This document shows, one piece after another, positions 31,860 through 36,209 of a DNA stretch of 36,209 bases. Under the pieces are notes generated by a model that saw nothing but the letters and a program-made list of their open reading frames with translations, searched no databases and was not told where the DNA came from. Source of the DNA: a virus. The translations under genes were made by a program, and so were the position numbers. The stretch spans positions 1 through 36,209 of the IMG/VR virus record IMGVR_UViG_3300017771_000042, one strand, 5' to 3'. Position 1 is the first letter of the stretch. Every line of letters starts with the position of its first letter.

Positions 31860-32588
31860 TTACTTATTATTTAAGTTAGGTACTAGAACTCCTCTTTCAT
31901 ATAATTCAAGGTATCCTTCATAGAAATCCTTTTTAAGTGTAGATATAACCCTTGTAAGTTGAGGAGTTTCGCAATCTGTCATTTCTCTTATATAGATATA
32001 AAGAGCTTTCTTTTTAAAAATCTCTAAATCACTCCTCTTTTTAAAAATGGTAAGTATAGCATCAGCTATTTTTCTTTCAGATTCTTTGAAAAACAATTCT
32101 TCTAACTTTTCATACGTTAAGTCTACCCAAATATCTATGTAGTTTCCTAGAGATATAGCTTCATCGTAGTCTAACTTATGTTCTCCTACTATCATATAAG
32201 AGGGGACGTTTAGAGCAAAGCTATCTGGTGTAGATTCGGTCTGGGTGAGCTTTTTATAGTTCTTATTATTGTAGTTAATAAGCCATCTTTTTACTATAGT
32301 ACCAAAATAAGAGTATGCTTTAGCTCCATTAGTAGGGTCAAACTTCATAATCTTTTCTTCTAGTAATACAGTTACTACTTCATGCTTAAGATCTTCGATT
32401 TGTTCGACATCTGTGTAGTAAAACTTAAAGGTATGTATAATATTTTCTGCTAACTTATAGAATGGAAGGTAAATATGTTCTGTAAATACCTTATTCCTAT
32501 ATTCGTTGTCTGTGGAGCTATTGTATTTTTTTATATACTCTTCTGTCTCTGAAGTAAAATAATTAGCTTTGGATTTCTTCCTTGCCAT
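31860..32588 (-). CDS. Late sigma factor, T4 gp55-like
   Basis: 242 residues from the ATG at 32588 (MARKKSKANYFTSETEEYIK), which matches the opening of marine gp55 proteins; an ATG 11 codons earlier adds a non-matching extension. Residues about 25-125 resemble sigma region 2: NKVFTEHIYLPFYKLAENII, then DLKHEVVTVLLEEKIMKFDP and AYSYFGTIVKRWLINYNNKN. gp55 directs the host polymerase to late promoters. It has no obvious clamp-binding Leu-Phe end, ending VPNLNNK. It overlaps the membrane-protein gene by 26 bases. Candidate targets are the TATTTATA elements listed here. Confidence 0.85.
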   Translation of the reverse strand: MARKKSKANYFTSETEEYIKKYNSSTDNEYRNKVFTEHIYLPFYKLAENIIHTFKFYYTDVEQIEDLKHEVVTVLLEEKIMKFDPTNGAKAYSYFGTIVKRWLINYNNKNYKKLTQTESTPDSFALNVPSYMIVGEHKLDYDEAISLGNYIDIWVDLTYEKLEELFFKESERKIADAILTIFKKRSDLEIFKKKALYIYIREMTDCETPQLTRVISTLKKDFYEGYLELYERGVLVPNLNNK

Positions 32589-32883
32589 ATGTCGAGGGTA
32601 GCTTAAACTTGTTAAGCTCATTTTGTACTGTTTTTATACTATTAAAAAACGTACCTATTTCGTCGTCTGACTGAAAGACCCCTCGTTCGTCAAGTTTTTT
32701 AAGGTACTGATCGCTTTCTTCTACTAAAGAAGAGAGGTTTTGAAGATATTTTGTTTGATCTTCTATAATATCTTCGTATAACTCTGCTTTTTTAAGAAGG
32801 TTATTTATAATATAAAGAAGAATAATTATAAAAGCAACTAAAAAGACAATTATTCCGGAAAAAAGTAATGGATTAATGGTCAT
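32563..32883 (-). CDS. Membrane-anchored coiled-coil protein
   Basis: 106 residues. An N-terminal membrane helix at about 7-29 (LFSGIIVFLVAFIIILLYII) is followed by a coiled coil (about 32-100) with YLQNLSSLVEESDQYLKKLD. This i-spanin-like or membrane tether topology has no further diagnostic motif. It is directly adjacent to the HD gene (stop and start abut) and overlaps the sigma factor's start. Whether it works in lysis, transcription or envelope attachment cannot be decided. Confidence 0.7.
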   Translation of the reverse strand: MTINPLLFSGIIVFLVAFIIILLYIINNLLKKAELYEDIIEDQTKYLQNLSSLVEESDQYLKKLDERGVFQSDDEIGTFFNSIKTVQNELNKFKLPSTYGKEEIQS

Positions 32884-33618
32884 CTATAGGTTTTTTAGCA
32901 TTTTTGAAAGACTTTCCGAAGAATTGACGGCTTTTCCTGAACTAGAAGTGGTTTTTTGGCGTCTAGGCTTGGTAGTCCCACCGTTTTTCTTCCAAATATC
33001 GTATTCGACCTTAGAGGCTAGGTAGTCTGCACTGTGGAGTACGCTAACAATAGAGGTTTTCTGTCTTGAACTCTCTTGATGACTGAAGAAGTAAGCTTCA
33101 TTAGCTTTATCAAACACTCCATCGTGTAGTCTGATGCCTAACCACTCTTTTTGACTAACCTTTAACCCGAACTTCTGTAGTATGTACAGTGATCTATCGG
33201 GAATGAGCATAAAATCTAAGTCTGAGTTGTAAGTATACATCTCTGATAGTTTATCCTGACGCCATTTATCGGTCTGAGGTTGATAGTTCTCTTTATCTCC
33301 ATCACCTAGCTTACCTAAATCATGGAATAAAGCGGCAAAGACAAGTTCTTCTTCGGTGTAATCTACTGTTCCACCCATCTCTTGATATAACCTAGACTGC
33401 TTTACCGCATATTCCACAACTCTATTAACATGATCGACGTATCCCCCAGCAAAAGCATTATGATGCCAAGTTTTACCACTAGCAGGAGCCATTACGTAAG
33501 TTTCCTCAATGTGAGAAATAAGTTTCTTCACCGAGTCTTTACGATCTCCTATGTAAGTATCTACTATTTTGAGATGCTTCTCGAAATTACTTTGAATCTG
33601 TTCGGCCGATAATGACAT
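32884..33618 (-). CDS. HD-domain phosphohydrolase
   Basis: 244 residues. HD-superfamily metal motifs are visible: HHNAFAGGYVDHVNRVVEYA with His63, then ALFHDLGKLGDGDKENY with His99-Asp100, and later LHDGVFDKANEAYF and SVLHSADYLASK. This arrangement (H...HD...H...D) is typical of nucleotide or cyclic-nucleotide phosphohydrolases. A role in nucleotide metabolism or in removing a host signal nucleotide is possible; the substrate is unknown. A low-complexity Lys/Ser end (KTTSSSGKAVNSSESLSKML) follows. Its start is preceded by an extremely AT-rich 119-base spacer. Confidence 0.83.
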   Translation of the reverse strand: MSLSAEQIQSNFEKHLKIVDTYIGDRKDSVKKLISHIEETYVMAPASGKTWHHNAFAGGYVDHVNRVVEYAVKQSRLYQEMGGTVDYTEEELVFAALFHDLGKLGDGDKENYQPQTDKWRQDKLSEMYTYNSDLDFMLIPDRSLYILQKFGLKVSQKEWLGIRLHDGVFDKANEAYFFSHQESSRQKTSIVSVLHSADYLASKVEYDIWKKNGGTTKPRRQKTTSSSGKAVNSSESLSKMLKNL

Positions 33619-33737
33619 ATTAATTATTTAATTGATTATTTTTATATATCTATATACTTATATATTATTATTAATTATATCTATATATATTTTATATATA
33701 ATATTGTTAAGATAATAATAATTTTTCTAAAAAGCAA
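33619..33737. other. Very AT-rich spacer
   Basis: 119 bases that are nearly all A/T, with runs of TATATAT and several short palindromes. No open reading frame or clear hairpin with a T-run. It may hold a promoter for the HD/sigma operon or a weak terminator after the methyltransferase. Confidence 0.5.
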
Positions 33738-34274
33738 CTAAATTAACTGTTTTCTGTTAGAAAATTTTTTAATATACGTCCAATACCTATTTTCAAAAAT
33801 AATTCTATCCGGTAAAACCTCATCTACTGCTTTCATAACTCCGGGCCACCACTGTAAGTAGTCGTCACCTATTATAGCTCCTCCTATTTTAACTTTAGGT
33901 AACCATACCTGTATATCGTTTTTAACTGATTTATAGTCATGTACCATATCAATTATTACTAAATCTATAGAATTGACTTTAAATTGAGTAGAAAGCTCTG
34001 TTGCATCCCCCATAAGAGGTGTATAATCTCTACCCTGCATATTTTCTTTAAACTCTTGGTAAAAATTTTCTTTTTTCCTACTATCTGTCCATAAATCTAT
34101 AATATATACAAAATGTGAATCATCTGCTTCATCGCATAAAAAAGCCGAAGATCTTCCAAATTTAGCTCCACACTCAACTATAGTACCCTCTGTAGGTACC
34201 TGTTCAATAAAATGACGATAAGTACTTACTCCTGCATCGTCAAACCAACCATCTATGTCTAAAAAATGCTTCAA
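33738..34274 (-). CDS. SAM-dependent methyltransferase (TTG start)
   Basis: 178 residues. Motif I is TIVECGAKFGRSSAFL (about 30-45), followed by YIIDLWTDSRKK and the strand DLVIIDMVHDYKSVKNDIQV, then WLPKVKIGGAIIGDDYLQWW. This matches Methyltransf_24-type class I enzymes. The substrate (DNA, sugar or small molecule) cannot be told. The start is TTG (bases 34272-34274): no in-frame ATG is near and a TGA lies nine codons above, so TTG, or ATA six codons earlier, must be used. It is isolated by a GC-rich hairpin upstream and an AT-rich spacer downstream, like a late-acquired moron. Confidence 0.75.
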   Translation of the reverse strand: MKHFLDIDGWFDDAGVSTYRHFIEQVPTEGTIVECGAKFGRSSAFLCDEADDSHFVYIIDLWTDSRKKENFYQEFKENMQGRDYTPLMGDATELSTQFKVNSIDLVIIDMVHDYKSVKNDIQVWLPKVKIGGAIIGDDYLQWWPGVMKAVDEVLPDRIIFENRYWTYIKKFSNRKQLI

Positions 34275-34311
34275 AAGGGAAAATGGGCGTATTGTTCAAA
34301 TAAAAGCGTTA

Positions 34312-34344
34312 GCTCGCCGCGCGAAACGCGCAAGTTGTCCCGCG
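34312..34344 (-). terminator. GC-rich hairpin between genes
   Basis: A local GC-rich island in AT-rich DNA. Bases 34319-34331 form a perfect 5-bp stem GCGCG/CGCGC with a three-base loop; a second CGCG lies at 34341-34344. It follows the GIY-YIG gene's stop on the minus strand, and a T-rich stretch (CTTTTATTTG) comes ten or more bases later, so it may be a weak terminator. Confidence 0.4.
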
Positions 34345-34346
34345 AT

Positions 34347-34850
34347 TTATTCATAAGTTTGTACGTTTGATTCCATCTTATAAGGATCTCCTATACGCTT
34401 AACAACGGATTTAGCTTCTTGAACAGAGATATTAAAGAACTCTTTCTTTTTATTTACTCTAAAACCATTTCTTTCAAGATATCTATGTACCTGTTTCTCT
34501 ACATCATGAGCATTAAAGCAAGGAAAAGCCCATTCGACAACGAAGTCTACTGCTACACCGGTAGCAGAATTAATCTGTTTAACTCTATCGGAAGGTTTAT
34601 TCTTAGTAAAGCCTATCTTACATAGACCAGGCATTGTAGGATTAGTAAGAACATATACCCATTGACAGCCAGTCATACCTTTCGGTATCTGAATCTCTTT
34701 AGGTCTATTAGTGTAGTATGTAACGTCTTCCCAATCATCTCCTTGGGTACTGGGAGTAAGAGTAAAGTAAGTAGCATCAGTATCAGTTTGATCTTCAGAG
34801 ACTTTGATTAACCCTTGAGCATATTCTTCGGTAATTCTTTTAACTGCCAT
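34347..34850 (-). CDS. T5orf172-type GIY-YIG protein
   Basis: 167 residues from the ATG at 34850 (MAVKRITEEYAQGLIKVSED); a longer in-frame reading back to 34955 overlaps the upstream gene and adds an unlikely segment. Residues about 65-160 hold WVYVLTNPTMPGLCKIGFTK (GIY-YIG-like: VYVL...KIG), then DRVKQINSATGVAVDFVVEW and AHDVEKQVHRYLERNGFRVN with KKKEFFNIS. This is the T5orf172/MUG113-like branch. Nuclease activity is likely but its target is unknown. A T4-type TATAAATA sits 11 bases upstream. A GC-rich hairpin follows the stop. Confidence 0.82.
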   Translation of the reverse strand: MAVKRITEEYAQGLIKVSEDQTDTDATYFTLTPSTQGDDWEDVTYYTNRPKEIQIPKGMTGCQWVYVLTNPTMPGLCKIGFTKNKPSDRVKQINSATGVAVDFVVEWAFPCFNAHDVEKQVHRYLERNGFRVNKKKEFFNISVQEAKSVVKRIGDPYKMESNVQTYE

Positions 34851-34861
34851 AACCTTTATTT

Positions 34862-34869
34862 TATTTATA
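34862..34869 (-). promoter_or_regulatory. TATAAATA, T4-like late promoter match
   Basis: The minus strand reads TATAAATA, the exact T4 late promoter core, 11 bases upstream of the GIY-YIG ATG at 34850, within the 44-base gap. It is the only intergenic copy in this orientation beside a minus-strand start; the other starts have TATTTATA. Confidence 0.45.
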
Positions 34870-34894
34870 CTTAAATATACGAAAAAATAAGTAA

Positions 34895-35323
34895 CTACGC
34901 AACTACCTCTATATCTTTTTCCAACAGATCTTGGTATTTCTTTATAGTAGCACATTTTTCATACTCTTCTCTTTTTTCAAAGTAGTAAAGTAAAACGTTT
35001 AGACCGTTGAATACATCATCTTTTTCGAAAGACTTAGCTATAGTATATTTAGTTTCGAACTTAGTACTATCTATTCTGTTAAGGTACCCGAATAGTTTAT
35101 TAAAAAATTGATTTCTAACGTTAAATCTAACGTCTCTATACTGTTTACCAAAATGCTTTAGATGCATTAGGTCCATTGTATGATAGTTTTCTATACCTCT
35201 GAGGACCATACCCATAAGAACAAAAGGATTATCTAAGAGCTCTTCCATATTGTGCTCTTTGTAAACCTCTTCATCTCCTTTTTCAAAGATAGAGAATAGC
35301 GTATGTGGGTCTAAAGGTTGCAT
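34895..35323 (-). CDS. Uncharacterised 142-residue protein
   Basis: 142 residues, mostly helical and charged. MQPLDPHTLFSIFEKGDEEV opens it; a histidine-rich middle (NYHTMDLMHLKHFGKQYRDV) follows. The end, FEKREEYEKCATIKKYQDLL, looks like a UvrB/UvrC-type paired helix motif, which can mediate protein-protein contacts. No enzyme motif. It is the first gene of the long leftward operon; a TATTTATA lies five bases before its ATG and a TATAAT box at 35344-35349. Function unknown. Confidence 0.7.
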   Translation of the reverse strand: MQPLDPHTLFSIFEKGDEEVYKEHNMEELLDNPFVLMGMVLRGIENYHTMDLMHLKHFGKQYRDVRFNVRNQFFNKLFGYLNRIDSTKFETKYTIAKSFEKDDVFNGLNVLLYYFEKREEYEKCATIKKYQDLLEKDIEVVA

Positions 35324-35328
35324 CTATA

Positions 35329-35336
35329 TATAAATA
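35329..35336 (-). promoter_or_regulatory. Candidate promoter region TATTTATA plus TATAAT
   Basis: Minus-strand TATTTATA five bases upstream of the ATG at 35323. A TATAAT box at 35344-35349 (minus) lies 20 bases from the ATG. The spacing of TATTTATA is very short, so the TATAAT box may be the real promoter here. The plus strand across the same divergent region (35324-35459) shows no clear box. Confidence 0.35.
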
Positions 35337-35459
35337 TTCGTACATTATAGTATATGAACTAAAAACCTATATACCGAAAATTTTGCCGAATTTTTTTCTT
35401 AAGGTTTCGTTGGAAAATACCAAAAAAGTTCTTATATTATTACTATAACAAGATTATAT

Positions 35460-35663
35460 ATGTTTAACCCTGAATTCGTTATGGCACTATTAAGTTTTAC
35501 TGTAGTGATGGTGCTATTCAATTTAGTCAAAGATATGTTTCTGATACCATATCTAAAGGTTACTGACAAGAGTACTATAGATAAGATAAATAAAAGATGG
35601 TATATCAGCTTCTTTATTGGTACGCTCTTACTTTTTATTTTATACGGAAGAGCAGGACCTTAA
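35460..35663 (+). CDS. Small two-helix membrane protein
   Basis: 67 residues. Two hydrophobic segments, about 7-21 (VMALLSFTVVMVLFN) and 48-63 (YISFFIGTLLLFILYG), are joined by a charged loop (YLKVTDKSTIDKINKRW), giving a hairpin in the inner membrane. It is on the plus strand, opposite the leftward operon, and is followed two bases later by a second micro-protein. A holin- or exclusion-type role is possible but there is no specific motif. No Shine-Dalgarno sequence precedes the ATG. Confidence 0.65.
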   Translation: MFNPEFVMALLSFTVVMVLFNLVKDMFLIPYLKVTDKSTIDKINKRWYISFFIGTLLLFILYGRAGP

Positions 35664-35665
35664 TC

Positions 35666-35746
35666 ATGTATAAGTTAGGAGATTACTTAGTGTTAATAGT
35701 TCTCATATTTTTACTCATGTGGATGGCTTCTTATACACCTAGTTAA
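35666..35746 (+). CDS. 26-residue membrane micro-protein
   Basis: Reads MYKLGDYLVLIVLIFLLMWM then ASYTPS. A single hydrophobic helix fills almost the whole length. It follows the two-helix membrane gene by two bases, so the two are probably co-translated. Very small size limits confidence, but position and composition are consistent with a real membrane peptide. Confidence 0.45.
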   Translation: MYKLGDYLVLIVLIFLLMWMASYTPS

Positions 35747-35910
35747 CAATATATAAATATATATTACTATATACCTAAAATCTAGCATCTCGTTGCTAAT
35801 AGGTATGGCAAAATCACGCAGGCTACCAACCACTTAGGGAACTATACTGTCACTGTTATATCACCCTTAGGTCAAACTGCCTGCCGGAGTCCGGAAGGAT
35901 AGGAGTGGAT
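35747..35910. ncRNA. Structured convergent intergenic region, possible ncRNA
   Basis: 164 bases between the stops of two convergent small genes. It is clearly more GC-rich than its surroundings and holds several possible stems: TAGCA/TGCTA near 35783-35798, GCAGGC (35818-35823) with GCCTGC (35879-35884), inner CTTAGGG/CCCTTAG, and CCGG/CCGG near 35884-35894. The stems nest into a multi-branched shape. It could be a small RNA from either strand or a bidirectional terminator. No known RNA family recognised. Confidence 0.35.
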
Positions 35911-36009
35911 CTATAGAAGGGTTGTAAGTTGGAAGGCTAGCCATAGAGCTATCACCATTAGTAACGGCCTCTCTATATACCTCTCAGTAAATGCTATTAT
36001 CTTTTCCAT
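35911..36009 (-). CDS. 32-residue single-helix membrane protein
   Basis: Reads MEKIIAFTERYIERPLLMVI then ALWLAFQLTTLL. A short charged N-terminus is followed by a membrane helix from about 16. The ATG lies nine bases after the stop of the partial gene at 36019, so it is the next gene of a leftward unit that ends in the structured region. Size keeps confidence moderate. Confidence 0.5.
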   Translation of the reverse strand: MEKIIAFTERYIERPLLMVIALWLAFQLTTLL

Positions 36010-36018
36010 ATGTAGATC

Positions 36019-36209
36019 TTATTTAGAGGCTAATATAGACTGAGTTGTCTTATATAATAGTACTGATAGATCCTCTACCATAGATACTGTAACGTTATCA
36101 TCCTTAGATACATCTGTTATTAGACCATCATATAGATAACCATCAAACAATCCATATAGATGATTAACCGTATCATAGTCCTCTCTAGGCATCACCTTAA
36201 TGATATCTA
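36019..36209 (-). CDS. Partial C-terminus of unknown protein
   Basis: The last 62 residues of an open frame running in from the right edge; an internal Met would allow a start near 36192. It reads IIKVMPREDYDTVNHLYGLF, then DGYLYDGLITDVSKDD and EDLSVLLYKTTQSILASK. Acidic and Tyr/Leu-rich, like a soluble phage protein, not recognised. Clean codon pattern and a following coupled gene support it as real. Confidence 0.6.
   Translation of the reverse strand, partial: DIIKVMPREDYDTVNHLYGLFDGYLYDGLITDVSKDDNVTVSMVEDLSVLLYKTTQSILASK

Noticed and set aside
35780-35900. Possible tRNA
   Set aside because: No acceptor/T-arm/anticodon arrangement or GTTCRA loop could be fitted.
35870-35910. Resemblance to RNase P RNA (GTCCGG) on either strand
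   Set aside because: Only a short GC-rich core matches; other conserved regions are missing and the region is too small.
35803-35916. Plus-strand frame of 37 codons without ATG in the structured region
   Set aside because: No start codon, atypical composition and it runs through likely stems, so RNA structure explains it better.
1-36209. CRISPR array or integrase/lysogeny module
   Set aside because: No spaced identical repeats and no recombinase or repressor genes were seen; the content is that of a lytic phage.

Overview
The window is part of the genome of a large contractile-tailed (T4-like, myovirus-type) bacteriophage. Diagnostic genes are a gp25-like baseplate wedge, a gp6/baseplate-J-like wedge, a gp5-like hub/spike, a gp55-like late sigma factor, a DnaG-type primase and a tail fibre ending in a self-cleaving S74 chaperone. 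The DNA is AT-rich, genes overlap by ATGA or TAATG, and Shine-Dalgarno sequences are essentially absent. One lipoprotein has a Tyr/Asn/Trp-rich body and a Ser/Arg tail like many flavobacterial proteins. Together these suggest a marine Bacteroidetes (flavobacterial) host; that host call is inference.

Nearly everything up to about 35.3 kb is on the minus strand, so transcription runs right to left. From the right: a short divergent/convergent strip of small membrane proteins with a structured-looking intergenic sequence (35.46-36.2 kb); a GIY-YIG protein, a TTG-started methyltransferase, an HD-domain protein and the sigma factor (31.9-35.3 kb); the baseplate block (25-31.8 kb); a tail/fibre block with Ser/Thr-Pro repeats, a Hint domain and the S74 fibre (15-25 kb); then a mixed block with GIY-YIG-like, DUF-type, primase, nuclease and lipoprotein genes (10.5-15 kb). 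Last comes a block of enzymes and internal or head-associated candidates (0-10.7 kb).

The most notable theme is a short N-terminal tag, roughly M-(I)-K-L-(S/T/K)-(D/K)-(I/V)-(I/L)-L-E, that recurs on otherwise unrelated proteins. These include a zeta-like P-loop kinase, a possible ADP-ribosyltransferase-like protein, two tiny proteins and a Cys-rich protein. A related form (MKDNFNLRKFLTENKL) begins a gene cut by the left edge. The tags resemble T4 capsid-targeting sequences, which the prohead protease cuts after (I/L)xE. I infer a set of capsid-loaded cargo proteins, possibly effectors injected with the DNA.

Two other unusual points are a 233-bp dual-coding overlap between the lipoprotein and the kinase, with a marked local GC rise, and a recurrent TATTTATA element just upstream of intergenic starts that may be this phage's late promoter.
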